Below, piece by piece: positions 1 through 9,302 of a DNA stretch of 64,000 nucleotides; the stretch's first letter is position 1, and the number at the start of each line of letters is the position of its first letter. The notes under the pieces are model-generated. The model worked only from the letters and a program-made list of their open reading frames with translations. It had not been told where the DNA came from and did no database searches. A program made the translations under genes and the position numbers. The DNA is from Chitinophagaceae bacterium. GTDB taxonomy: Bacteria; Bacteroidota; Bacteroidia; Chitinophagales; Chitinophagaceae. The stretch spans positions 19,002-83,001 of the forward strand of contig JADBXR010000020.1 in the NCBI GenBank assembly GCA_020403425.1. Direction: 5' to 3'.

Positions 1-37
1 AGCGGATGGTGCCAGAGAAGGTGGTCTTCAATTCTAA
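1..37 (+). CDS. rplR: 50S ribosomal protein L18, C-terminal end (partial)
   Basis: The first bases read in frame 2 as ADGAREGGLQF followed by TAA at 35-37, which matches the conserved C-terminus of ribosomal protein L18. L18 binds 5S rRNA in the large subunit. Its place directly before rpsE is the standard spc-operon order L18-S5-L30-L15-SecY. Only the last 11 codons are in the window. Confidence 0.85.
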   Translation, partial: ADGAREGGLQF

Positions 38-66
38 TTTGCTAACAACAATTAATCGTTAGATAA

Positions 67-588
67 ATGTCTAAAGTAAACGTAAATAAGGTAAAATCCG
101 GTGGCGAACTGGAACTGAAAGAGAAAGTAGTTGCCATTAACCGTGTAGTGAAAACTACCAAAGGTGGTCGTACTTTCAGCTTCTCAGCATTGGTAGTGGT
201 AGGAAATGAAAATGGTGTGGTAGGCCAGGGCTTGGGTAAAGCAAAAGAAGTACAGGAAGCAATTTCAAAAGGTATCGAAGATGCCAAGAAGAACCTGGTA
301 AAAGTTCCTGTTATGCATGGAACCATCCCTCACGATCAGTGGGCGAAAGATGGTGCAGCCAAAGTATTGATCAAACCAGCTGCTCATGGAGCGGGTGTGA
401 TCGCCGGAGGTAGCATGCGTGCCGTTCTGGAAAGCGCCGGTGTGACCGACGTATTGGCCAAGAGCCTCGGGTCTGCCAATCCGCATAACGTGGTAAAAGC
501 AACCATCAAAGCATTGGGTCTGTTAAGGGAACCCATCCAGGTTGCTAAGAACCGTAGCTTGAAACTGAGTAAAGTATTTAACGGATAA
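67..588 (+). CDS. rpsE: 30S ribosomal protein S5
   Basis: This 173-residue protein is S5 of the small ribosomal subunit, which contributes to decoding accuracy and mRNA entry. The N-terminal part carries the S5 double-stranded-RNA-binding-like domain, and the middle has the conserved glycine-rich stretch with [16 protein letters not shown]. The length is normal for the family. It starts 29 bases after the L18 stop and is followed 49 bases later by rpmD, so it belongs to the spc operon. The ATG at 67 aligns with the usual N-terminus. Confidence 0.97.
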   Translation: MSKVNVNKVKSGGELELKEKVVAINRVVKTTKGGRTFSFSALVVVGNENGVVGQGLGKAKEVQEAISKGIEDAKKNLVKVPVMHGTIPHDQWAKDGAAKVLIKPAAHGAGVIAGGSMRAVLESAGVTDVLAKSLGSANPHNVVKATIKALGLLREPIQVAKNRSLKLSKVFNG

Positions 589-637
589 TACCTGACGCTC
601 GTCCAAGCAGACAGCTGTCAGTTCAAATGATAACATC

Positions 638-820
638 ATGAAAAAGATTAAGATCACACAGGTTAAAAGCGGTATCGACAGATCCGAGCGTCAGAAACAA
701 ACCCTGATCGCCCTGGGTTTGAAAAAGCTGAATGCTTCCAAAGAAGTAGAAGCTACTCCCCAGATCCTGGGTATGGTTAACAAAGTTAGCCACCTGGTGA
801 AGGTTGAGGAGATCGCTTAA
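638..820 (+). CDS. rpmD: 50S ribosomal protein L30
   Basis: A 60-residue protein of the large subunit with the typical L30 pattern: a KITQVKSGIDR start, then the TLIALGLKKLN helix and the GMVNKVSHLVKVEE end. Size and position between S5 and L15 are standard. What is unusual is the 165-base gap to rplO, which holds a word-iterated inverted repeat (821-940) inside an otherwise compact ribosomal operon. Confidence 0.96.
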   Translation: MKKIKITQVKSGIDRSERQKQTLIALGLKKLNASKEVEATPQILGMVNKVSHLVKVEEIA

Positions 821-940
821 TAATTCGATAATTTGAAAATGAGCTAATTTGAAAATGAGTCCGGCGATAAACGCTTGATTCATTTTTAATTTCATGTTGC
901 CCCATTTTCGAATAGTCAGATTCACAAATTTTCAAATTAA
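821..940. repeat. Intergenic word-iterated inverted repeat (locus A)
   Basis: The 12-mer TAATTTGAAAAT occurs directly at 829-840 and 845-856 and exactly inverted at 928-939. Related A/T-rich words fill the space between. The transcript could fold into a long imperfect hairpin between L30 and L15. There is no T-tract, so it is not a classical terminator. It is one of a family of spacers with this architecture. Confidence 0.7.
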
Positions 941-985
941 TCATTGCGAGGGGAGATACCCCGTAAGTTCAAATCAGATAGACAC

Positions 986-1435
986 ATGAAACTACACACA
1001 CTCAAGCCTGCAGCAGGCTCAACTCACAAGGAAATCCGTATTGGTCGTGGTGAAGCATCCGGTAAAGGTGGTACATCAACAAAAGGTAACAAAGGTGGAC
1101 AAAGCCGTGCCGGTTACAAAAGCAAAATGGCACATGAAGGTGGTCAGATGCCGATCCAGCGTCGTATCCCCAAGCGTGGATTCAAGAACAACAACCGTGT
1201 TGAATTCAAAGTCTTCAACCTGGGTCAGATCGACCAATTGGCAGAAAAATACGGTTTTACCGAGTTTAGTCTTGAGAACCTGTATATCAATGGCCTGATC
1301 AGCCGTACCGATAAAGTTAAAGTACTGGCAACTGGTGAATTAAAGGCGAAACTGGCCTTTAAAGTGAACGCCATCAGTGAAAAAGCAAAAGGGGCTATTG
1401 AAGCTTCCGGCGGTACAGTTGAAATTGTAAAGTAA
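986..1435 (+). CDS. rplO: 50S ribosomal protein L15
   Basis: L15 is a large-subunit assembly protein. The 149-residue product starts MKLHTLKPAAGSTHKE and contains the glycine/lysine-rich region GRGEASGKGGTSTKGNKGGQ typical of L15. I chose the ATG at 986: an in-frame TTG at 944 would add 14 residues absent from the family. It is followed by a hairpin with a T-rich tail at 1452-1474 before secY. Confidence 0.96.
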   Translation: MKLHTLKPAAGSTHKEIRIGRGEASGKGGTSTKGNKGGQSRAGYKSKMAHEGGQMPIQRRIPKRGFKNNNRVEFKVFNLGQIDQLAEKYGFTEFSLENLYINGLISRTDKVKVLATGELKAKLAFKVNAISEKAKGAIEASGGTVEIVK

Positions 1436-1451
1436 TTTCACGTAAATTGCC

Positions 1452-1474
1452 AGACGCACCCAGTGCGTCTTTTT
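1452..1474 (+). terminator. Intrinsic terminator or attenuator between rplO and secY
   Basis: AGACGCAC (1452-1459) and GTGCGTCT (1463-1470) form an 8-bp stem with a 3-base loop, followed by TTTTGGTTTT. This would lower read-through from the ribosomal genes into secY. Confidence 0.7.
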
Positions 1475-1508
1475 GGTTTTGAGTATTAACGCTTTCAATT
1501 GCATTTAA

Positions 1509-2855
1509 GTGAAAAAATTAGTTAAGACTTTACAGAATATTTGGACCATTGAAGAGCTGCGTAACAAGATCATCGTTACGCTTGCCCTGGTATTTACTTA
1601 CCGACTGGGTAACCACATCGTGTTACCGGGTCTGGATCCCAACAAGATCGAAATAGCCCAGAAAGCTGCCAAGAGCAATGGCCTGCTGGGTATCTTCGAT
1701 ATGTTCGCGGGTGGTGGTTTCTCTCAGGCATCCATCCTTGCCCTGGGTATCATGCCTTACATTTCCGCTTCTATCTTTATGCAGCTGATGACCATTCTGG
1801 TACCCCAATTGCAGAAGGTGCAGAAAGAAGGGGACAGCGGACGTAAAAAGATCAACCAATGGACCCGTTACCTCACAGTGATCGTAACTGTGTTCCAGGC
1901 AGGCGCTTACGTGGCTTACCTGAACAGCCCTGGTTATGCAGAAGCGATTCTGCCGGCCTATAAAGCATTCTTCGGATTCTCTACCGTGATCACCTTAACA
2001 GCAGGCACCCTGTTTGTTATGTGGCTGGGAGAAAAGATCCAGGATAAAGGTCTGGGTAACGGTACTTCTATCATCATCATGGTAGGTATCCTATCCCGTT
2101 TGCCTATTTCCATCATTCAGGAATTTACTGCGAAAGAACAGCGTGGTGGTGGTGGTCTGTTGATCTTCCTGATCGAGATCGCTATCCTGGTTGCCATCAT
2201 CATGGGACTGATCATCCTGGTTCAGGGTGTAAGAAAGATCCCTGTGAACTATGCCAAGCAGATCATCGGTAACCGCCAGTTCGGTGGGGCCCGCCAGTTC
2301 CTGCCTGTAAAAGTGAACAGCGCCGGTGTTATGCCGATCATCTTCGCCCAGGCGATCATGTTCCTGCCTACACTGGTATCTTTTACCAATATCGATTCAG
2401 CACAGGGTATCGTTAAGATTTTCAACGATCACAGTAACGTTTGGTACATGGTCATCTACTCTGTTATGGTGATCGGATTTACCTTCCTGTACACTGCATT
2501 GATCTTCAATCCTAAGCAGATCTCTGAAGACCTGAAGCGTAACAATGGTTTTATACCAGGTGTGAAACCGGGTCAGCCTACAGCTGATTATATCGGTTCC
2601 ATCATGGACAAGATCACTTTACCAGGCGCGATTTTCCTGGCTTTCGTAGGTATTCTTCCTGGTTTTGCACAGCGTTTGGGTGTTACCCAGGGCTTCAGTT
2701 CTTTCTTCGGAGGTACGTCCCTGCTGATCATGGTGGGTGTGGTATTGGATACCTTACAGCAGATCGAAACTTACCTGTTGATGAGACAATACGATGGCCT
2801 GATGAAGAGTGGACGCGTACAGGGAAGGCAAACTGTATCTACAACAACGATTTAA
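1509..2855 (+). CDS. secY: Protein translocase subunit SecY
   Basis: SecY is the channel of the Sec translocon in the inner membrane. The 448-residue product has about ten hydrophobic segments and family motifs such as PGLDPNK, LGIMPYISASIFMQL, YLTVIVTVFQA and, near the C-terminus, VVLDTLQQIETYLLMRQYDG. The start is a GTG at 1509 (GTG AAA AAA TTA), which fits the family N-terminus; no nearby ATG does. It follows rplO as in other spc operons, but intrinsic terminators flank it on both sides, so its expression may be set apart from the ribosomal genes. Confidence 0.96.
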   Translation: MKKLVKTLQNIWTIEELRNKIIVTLALVFTYRLGNHIVLPGLDPNKIEIAQKAAKSNGLLGIFDMFAGGGFSQASILALGIMPYISASIFMQLMTILVPQLQKVQKEGDSGRKKINQWTRYLTVIVTVFQAGAYVAYLNSPGYAEAILPAYKAFFGFSTVITLTAGTLFVMWLGEKIQDKGLGNGTSIIIMVGILSRLPISIIQEFTAKEQRGGGGLLIFLIEIAILVAIIMGLIILVQGVRKIPVNYAKQIIGNRQFGGARQFLPVKVNSAGVMPIIFAQAIMFLPTLVSFTNIDSAQGIVKIFNDHSNVWYMVIYSVMVIGFTFLYTALIFNPKQISEDLKRNNGFIPGVKPGQPTADYIGSIMDKITLPGAIFLAFVGILPGFAQRLGVTQGFSSFFGGTSLLIMVGVVLDTLQQIETYLLMRQYDGLMKSGRVQGRQTVSTTTI

Positions 2856-2877
2856 CAGAAATAATTACGAACTTTGC

Positions 2878-2922
2878 AAACCTGTCTGCCCTCTAAAATG
2901 GGACGACAGGTTTCTTTTTTTT
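2878..2922 (+). terminator. Intrinsic terminator after secY
   Basis: AAACCTGTC (2878-2886) pairs with GACAGGTTT (2905-2913) and is followed by a run of eight T (2915-2922). This is a canonical Rho-independent terminator that separates secY from map. Confidence 0.85.
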
Positions 2923-2945
2923 GAACAATGACAAGACGCAGTAAC

Positions 2946-3749
2946 ATGATGATCCATAAGACAGAGGCGGAGATCGCTTTGATGAAAGAAGCAGCGCTGC
3001 TGGTAAGTAAAACACTTACAGAAGTGGCTAAGGTGCTGAAGCCCGGTATGACCACCCTGCAGATCGATAAGATCTGTGGCGATTTTGTGAAAGATCATAA
3101 AGCCATTCCCTCATTTTATAATTACCGGGGTTATCCGTTCAATGTGTGTGCGTCTGTGAACGATGTAGTGGTGCACGGTTTTCCCAACAATATTGCTTTG
3201 AAAGAAGGGGATATCGTTTCTGTGGATATGGGTGTGATCCTGAATGGTTGGCATGGGGACCATGCTTACACATTTATCCTGGGTGAAGTATCGCCAGAAG
3301 TATTGCAACTGGTCAAAGTGACCAAAGAATCTTTATACAAGGGTATTGAAAAAGCCATTGTGAATAATCGTGTAGGGGATATCTCTTATGCCATACAGGA
3401 GCATACCGAAAGAAAGTATGGATATGGTGTGGTAAGGGAACTGGTAGGTCACGGCCTGGGCCGCAGCCTGCACGAAGACCCACAGGTACCCAACTATGGC
3501 AAACGTGGTACCGGACCCAAACTTAAAGAGAATCTGGTGTTGGCCATTGAGCCAATGATCAATCTTGGCACCCGTGAAGTGTATACGGAGGAAGATGGCT
3601 GGACCGTGAGAACACGCGATGGTAAAGTCTCAGTTCATTTTGAACACGATGTTTGTATCAAAAGGAACCAGGCATTGGTGCTGTCTGATTACAGCATCAT
3701 TGAAGCAGCCGAGAAGGCAAATGCCAACCTGAACGCCAGTTATTACTGA
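2946..3749 (+). CDS. map: Type I methionine aminopeptidase
   Basis: Removes the initiator methionine from nascent proteins in the cytoplasm. Numbered from the ATG at 2946 the five metal ligands of the M24A fold are visible: D94, D105, H169 (in GHGLG), E202 (in LAIEPM) and E233 (in FEHD), plus H77 in the VVHGFP motif. I prefer 2946 because the N-terminus MMIHKTEAEIALM fits the family; an ATG at 2928 would sit almost on the secY terminator. In many genomes infA-rpmJ-rpsM follow map; here they do not. Confidence 0.94.
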   Translation: MMIHKTEAEIALMKEAALLVSKTLTEVAKVLKPGMTTLQIDKICGDFVKDHKAIPSFYNYRGYPFNVCASVNDVVVHGFPNNIALKEGDIVSVDMGVILNGWHGDHAYTFILGEVSPEVLQLVKVTKESLYKGIEKAIVNNRVGDISYAIQEHTERKYGYGVVRELVGHGLGRSLHEDPQVPNYGKRGTGPKLKENLVLAIEPMINLGTREVYTEEDGWTVRTRDGKVSVHFEHDVCIKRNQALVLSDYSIIEAAEKANANLNASYY

Positions 3750-3783
3750 TCTTTTCTTGTTATCTTACGGTAAAACCGATAAG

Positions 3784-5307
3784 ATGAGAATATTACTGCT
3801 ATGTTTATGTCTCCCTTTATGTGTTCATTCGCAGTCGGATGAGACGCTGCGTATCCGTTCGGTGCGTGAGCAGAAGGAGACCCTATGGATGCAGGAATAT
3901 ATCCGTTTTTTAGCCATCCCCAATATTGCTGCAGATAAGTCCGGTCTGAGTAGGAATGCTGCTTTTATCATGCAGATGATGCGGCAACGGAACATACAGC
4001 ATGTGCAGTTGCTGCATAATGAGTCCAGGACAGCAACACCCGCCATTTATAGAGAAGTTCTGGTGCCGGGTGCTACGCGTACACTTATCTTTTATTCGCA
4101 TTATGATGGTCAGCCGGTAGATAGTACACAATGGGCAAAAGGTCTGAGACCATTTGTACCGAAGCTGGTTAAGGGATCATTGGAGCAGGGAGCGGCCATT
4201 GCAGCTTTTCCGGAAGCGGTTGGTAAATATGATCCCGACTGGCGGATATATGCCCGAGGAGCTTCGGATGATAAGGCAGGTATCATGGCCATACTCAATG
4301 CCTACGAAGCGATACAAAAAGCCGGCCTGCCGTTGCACTATAATATCAAGTTCTTTTTTGAGGGTGAAGAGGAAGCGGGGTCGCCTAACCTGGGCAGCCT
4401 GTTTGATAAACACAAAACCTTACTCCGTTCAGATCTTTGGATCATCTGCGATGGGCCCGTTCATCAATCAGGCAAAAAGGCCATCTTGTTTGGTGCCAGG
4501 GGTGATGCGCACGTGGATATTACGATCTATGGGCCAACCCGCCCTTTGCACAGCGGACATTACGGCAACTGGGCACCCAATCCCGGCTTATTGCTGGCAC
4601 GGTTGCTGGCTTCCATGAAAGATGAGAAAGGCCGCGTGACCATACGTGGTTTTTATGACGATATGATACCACTGACAGAACAGGAGAAAAAAGCGATTAA
4701 TGACGTGCCTTCCGTTGGCAATGAGTTAAAAGAGGAATTGCATTTTGTATCGGAAGAAATGCCCGGCGTGGACCTGAGTGAAGCTATCATGATGCCCTCT
4801 CTGAACATCAATGGTATGCAAAGCGGGAATGTGGGAGCCAAAGCCAGTAATGTGATACCCACAACCGCTTCGGCAGTGTTGGACCTGCGAATGGTGCCGG
4901 GTAATGATTATAAGAGGCAGCAGGAACGAGTGGTGAACCATATTCGCGAACAGGGTTATTATGTTACAGAGGAGGAACCGACAGATGCGGAAAGAAAAAT
5001 ATTTTCACGTATCGCAAGGATGAAACTGAGTGGAGGGTATAATGCACAAAGGACTCCGATGGACCTTCCAGTGGTACAGGGTGTGATTGAAGCGGTGAAG
5101 AGTACCACACCAGATAAAGTGGTACTGATACCTACCATGGGTGGTAGCTTGCCACTTTTCTTATTTGAGAAATATTTGAAAGCAACCACCATAACGGTTC
5201 CTGTGGCGAACCATGATAATAACCAGCATGCCGAGAATGAGAACATACGTATCCGGAACTTGTGGAATGGTATAGAAACCATGGCGGCGATTATGATGAT
5301 GCATTAA
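3784..5307 (+). CDS. M20-family dipeptidase/metallopeptidase, secreted
   Basis: A 507-residue zinc peptidase with an N-terminal signal peptide (MRILLLCLCLPLCVHSQ). The M20 metal-site motifs are present in order: YSHYDGQPVD (H106, D108), GASDDKAG (about D162-163) and FEGEEEAGSPN, followed by the dimerisation-domain stretch LDLRMVPG and a C-terminal GGSLPLF. It most likely hydrolyses dipeptides in the periplasm. I chose ATG 3784 because translation from the in-frame TTG at 3757 would bury the signal peptide. It ends one base before the next gene starts, so the two are probably co-transcribed. Confidence 0.9.
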   Translation: MRILLLCLCLPLCVHSQSDETLRIRSVREQKETLWMQEYIRFLAIPNIAADKSGLSRNAAFIMQMMRQRNIQHVQLLHNESRTATPAIYREVLVPGATRTLIFYSHYDGQPVDSTQWAKGLRPFVPKLVKGSLEQGAAIAAFPEAVGKYDPDWRIYARGASDDKAGIMAILNAYEAIQKAGLPLHYNIKFFFEGEEEAGSPNLGSLFDKHKTLLRSDLWIICDGPVHQSGKKAILFGARGDAHVDITIYGPTRPLHSGHYGNWAPNPGLLLARLLASMKDEKGRVTIRGFYDDMIPLTEQEKKAINDVPSVGNELKEELHFVSEEMPGVDLSEAIMMPSLNINGMQSGNVGAKASNVIPTTASAVLDLRMVPGNDYKRQQERVVNHIREQGYYVTEEEPTDAERKIFSRIARMKLSGGYNAQRTPMDLPVVQGVIEAVKSTTPDKVVLIPTMGGSLPLFLFEKYLKATTITVPVANHDNNQHAENENIRIRNLWNGIETMAAIMMMH

Positions 5308-5308
5308 T

Positions 5309-6541
5309 ATGAGAGAAAAATCACTGTTTGTAATTGGAGGCGGGGCCGCCGGATTCTTCTGCGCAGTGAATGCTGCACGTATGAACCCGGAACTGAAAGT
5401 AACCATTGTTGAAAAATCCAATAAATTACTGTCAAAAGTGAAAGTGAGCGGTGGCGGCCGATGCAACGTTACACATGCTTGTTTTGATATCCCTGAACTG
5501 GTGAAACGATATCCGAGAGGGCAGCATTTTGTTAAAAAGACCTTTCACTCTTTCAATCCGAAAGATACCATTGCATGGTTTGCGGAACGTGGGGTTCAGC
5601 TGAAAACAGAGGCAGACGGCAGGATGTTCCCTGTAACGGACGATTCACAAACGATCGTGAACTGCCTGTTGCGAGAAGCTGATAAATATGGTGTGAAGGT
5701 ACTTATGCAGTGTGAAGTGCAGCGGATAACGGTTACATCCGGTGGCTTTTCCATCCATACTCCGGATGCGGTATTCACTGCCGGTCAGGTATGCATTGCC
5801 TGCGGCGGTTATCCGAAATCGCCTATGTTCGGCTGGTTACGTGCGTTGGGGCATAGTATTTCCGAACCGGTTCCTTCCTTATTCACTTGTAACATGCCAG
5901 GCAACAGCATCACAGAACTGATGGGGGTTTCCGTGGAGAATGCCGCTGTTAAGGTGTCCGGTAGCAAACTGGCAGAACAGGGACCCCTACTGATCACTCA
6001 CTGGGGAATGAGCGGACCCGCCATCCTCCGTTTATCTGCCTGGGGGGCCAGAGAGCTGGCCGACAGGCAATATCATTTCACCTTACTGGTAAACTGGGTA
6101 CCGGGTCAGACGGAACAGGATCTGCGTATGGCCTGGTCAGCCTATCGGGAAACCTATGCTACGATGAAAATTGGGAACAGGAACCCATTTGGGTTACCTA
6201 ACCGCTTATGGTCATACCTGTTGCAGGTGAGCGACATCAACCCGGATATACGATGGGCTGAGATACCCGCTAAACAACAGAATAAGCTAATCAAAAACCT
6301 TTCGGCACAGGAATTCCCAGTCAAGGGGAAAACCACTTTTAAAGAAGAATTCGTTACCTGTGGGGGTATCCAGCTGGCGGAAGTGGATCCCAATACGCTG
6401 CAAAGCCGTAAACAGGCCGGGATCTATTTTGCAGGGGAGATACTGGATGTGGATGGTATCACCGGCGGATTCAATTTCCAACATGCCTGGACCAGCGGCT
6501 GGATCGCTGCAGTATCCATAGCGGCCGCAGCAAACGAATAG
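5309..6541 (+). CDS. HI0933/BaiN-family FAD-dependent oxidoreductase
   Basis: A 410-residue flavoprotein. The N-terminal dinucleotide-binding motif reads VIGGGAAGFFCAVNAAR, and the family hallmark KVKVSGGGRCNVTH follows near residue 50. A C-terminal block with GGIQLAEVDPNT, GIYFAGEILDVDG and ITGGFNFQHAWTSG is also typical of the HI0933-like (BaiN) group. The substrate is not known for most members. The ATG follows the preceding stop by one base, suggesting translational coupling with the M20 peptidase. Confidence 0.9.
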   Translation: MREKSLFVIGGGAAGFFCAVNAARMNPELKVTIVEKSNKLLSKVKVSGGGRCNVTHACFDIPELVKRYPRGQHFVKKTFHSFNPKDTIAWFAERGVQLKTEADGRMFPVTDDSQTIVNCLLREADKYGVKVLMQCEVQRITVTSGGFSIHTPDAVFTAGQVCIACGGYPKSPMFGWLRALGHSISEPVPSLFTCNMPGNSITELMGVSVENAAVKVSGSKLAEQGPLLITHWGMSGPAILRLSAWGARELADRQYHFTLLVNWVPGQTEQDLRMAWSAYRETYATMKIGNRNPFGLPNRLWSYLLQVSDINPDIRWAEIPAKQQNKLIKNLSAQEFPVKGKTTFKEEFVTCGGIQLAEVDPNTLQSRKQAGIYFAGEILDVDGITGGFNFQHAWTSGWIAAVSIAAAANE

Positions 6542-6650
6542 CAGGTATTTCCACCGTTCATAGCGGTATTTGGGCATTTTATGTAAAAAGCGCTTGTCCC
6601 TGGGTGCGTAACGTGAAATAAGCTTAATTTAAAAGACTCAAAATACTGCT

Positions 6651-9230
6651 ATGAAAAGAATTCTTTTTGCCGTAATGGCATCTAATTTTCTGTTGGTGTT
6701 GGCTACGGCGCAGACTGCTGGTGTAACACCTACGACATTAAAACCTGCAGGCGATACTTCGAAACCTGCGGTTCCCAAAAAACAGACGGTCGCCGATAAG
6801 ACCAAGGGACAAAAAAAGAACGAAGGTCTGTTCACCCTTTACCAGGATACAGCCACCGGAAGTGTACAGATGTATATCCGCAAAGACCAGTTGGATAAGG
6901 AATTCATCTACCAGAGTTTCTCCATCAGTGGTCCTACCAGCTTGTTCCTGAATCAGAGCATGCATCGTTCAACAGCTGTATTCAAGATCAAAAAAGCGTT
7001 CGATAAACTGGAGTTTTCTATCGTGAACACCAATCTCTATTACGATAAGAACAACCCGGTAAGCAAAACGGCCGAAGTGGATAAACCGGAAGCGATCTTC
7101 TTTTCTGATAAATTCTCTCTCGAAGATTCATTGGGTTACCTGATAAGCGGCGATGCGCTGTTCCTCAGCGAGAAGCTGGATCCGGTGAAACCGATCTTCC
7201 AGCCGGGTCCGTTCACGGCTACGATCTTCAACCTGGGAATGCTGAATCCTGCCAAGTCCAAATATGCCCAACTACGTTCTTTTTCAGACAATACAGATGT
7301 GGTAGTGGACCTATCTTATGATAATCCCACTACACTTGCCAATGGTGGGCCGGATGTAGTAGATCCCCGTTATGTTAGGGTGCGCATGCAGCATAGCTTT
7401 ATTTCAATGCCCAATAATGATTTTGCGCCGAGAAGGGATGATCCGCGTGTAGGTTATTTTATGCAACAGCGGAACGACCAGACCAGCATCAGTTCGGTTC
7501 CGTATAAGGACATGATTAACCGCTGGAGCCTGAAGAAAAAGGATCCGAATGCAGCTATGAGCGAACCTGTTGAGCCGCTGGTATACTGGATAGAGAATAC
7601 CACGCCGCATGAATACCGCCAGATCATTTATGAAGCGGGTATGAAATGGAACGAAGCTTTCGAAAAAGCAGGCTTTAAGAATGCCCTGCAGATGAAGATA
7701 CAACCGGATAATGCCACCTGGGATCCCGCGGATATCCATTACAACGTGATCCGTTGGGTATCTTCTGCACAGCCATCTTATGGCGCTATCGGACCCAGCT
7801 TCGTAAACCCGAGAACAGGCCAGATATTGGGAGCCGATATCACGGTGGAATGGTATTCCGGAAGTGCTACTGCTATTTATGATGAACTGTTCAATGGATT
7901 CGGTGCACAGCAACCAGAGATGCAGGTCCCGGGTCTCACCATGAATGGACATCATAGCTGTACACTGGCTTCTGAACTGAAGGCTCAATACACTGCTGGC
8001 CTTACCACACTTGAAATGACGGGTGCATCCGATACAGAGATCAAGGAAATGCACAAGCAGTTCCTCACTTATCTCATCATGCACGAAATGGGGCATACAC
8101 TGGGCCTGAATCATAACATGAAGGCAAGCAATATGCTGTCACCTGCAGAAGTGCATAATACCAGCATCACACGCAGTATTGGCCTCATGGGATCAGTGAT
8201 GGATTACCCTTCCATCAACGTAGCACTCGACAGAACAAAACAGGGAGATTACTATACCACAAAGGCAGGCCCTTATGATTTATGGGCGATAGAGTATGGT
8301 TATCGCCAATTTGCTCCCGGTGAGGAAGAAGCGGGACTGACCAAAATATTGTCGCGCAGCCATGATCCCAAACTCACTTTCGGTAATGACGGAGATGATA
8401 TGCGTGCACCTGGTAAGGGAATGGACCCAAGGGTGAATGTGAATGATATGTCCAACGATCCGATCACTTACGCAGAAGATCGGTTTAAACTGGTGAATAA
8501 CCTGATGGGCAAACTGGTACAGAAATATACCAAACCCGGTCAGTCTTATGCCGAACTGCGCAACCGTTATGGCAACCTGAATGCACAGAGAAGGGACATG
8601 ATCAATGCAGTGAGCCGTTTTGTGGGAGGCGTTTATGTAGACAGGAGTTTCCCAGAGCAGAACTCGGGTACTAAACCTTATACACCGGTTCCGATGGCCA
8701 CACAGAAAAGGGCCATGGACTTGCTTAGTAAATATGTATTTGCACCAAATGCCTTTGACGCGGATGCACCGGTATTTCCATACCTTCAGATGCAACGCCG
8801 TGGTTATAACCAGCCCAGCATCGGTGAGGATTACAAGATCACTGCTAACCTGACCAATTTGCAGGTAGGTGGTACACTGGCGCATATTTTGAATCCATCC
8901 ACGCTGCAGCGTATCACCAATACCCGACTTTACGGTAATTCTTACAGTGTGGCAGATGTGATGAATGACCTGGTAAAAGGTATTTTTGATGCGGATATCA
9001 ACGGTAATGTGAATGTATACAGGCAGTATCTGCAAACCAGCTTTGTACGCGGTACGGCGCAGTTAACAGCGGATAATTCACCTTTGGATAACGTATCCAG
9101 GGCAGCAGCTTTGTATACATTGAAGAAATTAAGGACCCGATTGTCGGCTGCCGTTTCCGGAAATGAGGAGACCAAGGCACACAGGACCAATATGATCTTC
9201 CTGATTGATAAGACCCTGAAAGCGGATTGA
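6651..9230 (+). CDS. Zinc-dependent metalloprotease (DUF5117/DUF5118)
   Basis: An 859-residue secreted protease of a family common in Bacteroidota and Gammaproteobacteria. A signal peptide (MKRILFAVMASNFLLVLATAQ) and a low-complexity Thr/Lys/Pro linker are followed by the DUF5118/DUF5117 region and a zincin domain. The extended zinc motif HEMGHTLGLNH gives ligands H478, H482 and H488 and catalytic E479; a Met-turn candidate (SVMDYP) lies about 40 residues on. It is monocistronic: a bidirectional terminator follows at 9255-9287. Confidence 0.93.
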   Translation: MKRILFAVMASNFLLVLATAQTAGVTPTTLKPAGDTSKPAVPKKQTVADKTKGQKKNEGLFTLYQDTATGSVQMYIRKDQLDKEFIYQSFSISGPTSLFLNQSMHRSTAVFKIKKAFDKLEFSIVNTNLYYDKNNPVSKTAEVDKPEAIFFSDKFSLEDSLGYLISGDALFLSEKLDPVKPIFQPGPFTATIFNLGMLNPAKSKYAQLRSFSDNTDVVVDLSYDNPTTLANGGPDVVDPRYVRVRMQHSFISMPNNDFAPRRDDPRVGYFMQQRNDQTSISSVPYKDMINRWSLKKKDPNAAMSEPVEPLVYWIENTTPHEYRQIIYEAGMKWNEAFEKAGFKNALQMKIQPDNATWDPADIHYNVIRWVSSAQPSYGAIGPSFVNPRTGQILGADITVEWYSGSATAIYDELFNGFGAQQPEMQVPGLTMNGHHSCTLASELKAQYTAGLTTLEMTGASDTEIKEMHKQFLTYLIMHEMGHTLGLNHNMKASNMLSPAEVHNTSITRSIGLMGSVMDYPSINVALDRTKQGDYYTTKAGPYDLWAIEYGYRQFAPGEEEAGLTKILSRSHDPKLTFGNDGDDMRAPGKGMDPRVNVNDMSNDPITYAEDRFKLVNNLMGKLVQKYTKPGQSYAELRNRYGNLNAQRRDMINAVSRFVGGVYVDRSFPEQNSGTKPYTPVPMATQKRAMDLLSKYVFAPNAFDADAPVFPYLQMQRRGYNQPSIGEDYKITANLTNLQVGGTLAHILNPSTLQRITNTRLYGNSYSVADVMNDLVKGIFDADINGNVNVYRQYLQTSFVRGTAQLTADNSPLDNVSRAAALYTLKKLRTRLSAAVSGNEETKAHRTNMIFLIDKTLKAD

Positions 9231-9254
9231 TTCGTGTGCTGAAATAGCGGTCAT

Positions 9255-9287
9255 AAAAAAACCTTCCGTTTTGCGGAAGGTTTTTTT
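9255..9287. terminator. Bidirectional intrinsic terminator
   Basis: AACCTTCCG and CGGAAGGTT pair around a TTTTG loop, with A-run before and T-run after, so the hairpin works on both strands. It lies between the convergent metalloprotease gene and the small repeat-protein gene. Confidence 0.9.
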
Positions 9288-9302
9288 ATGTGAATGCAAG
9301 GA

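Noticed and set aside
7404..8114. A 236-codon minus-strand frame inside the metalloprotease gene
   Set aside because: Shadow of the metalloprotease; no motifs, no promoter.
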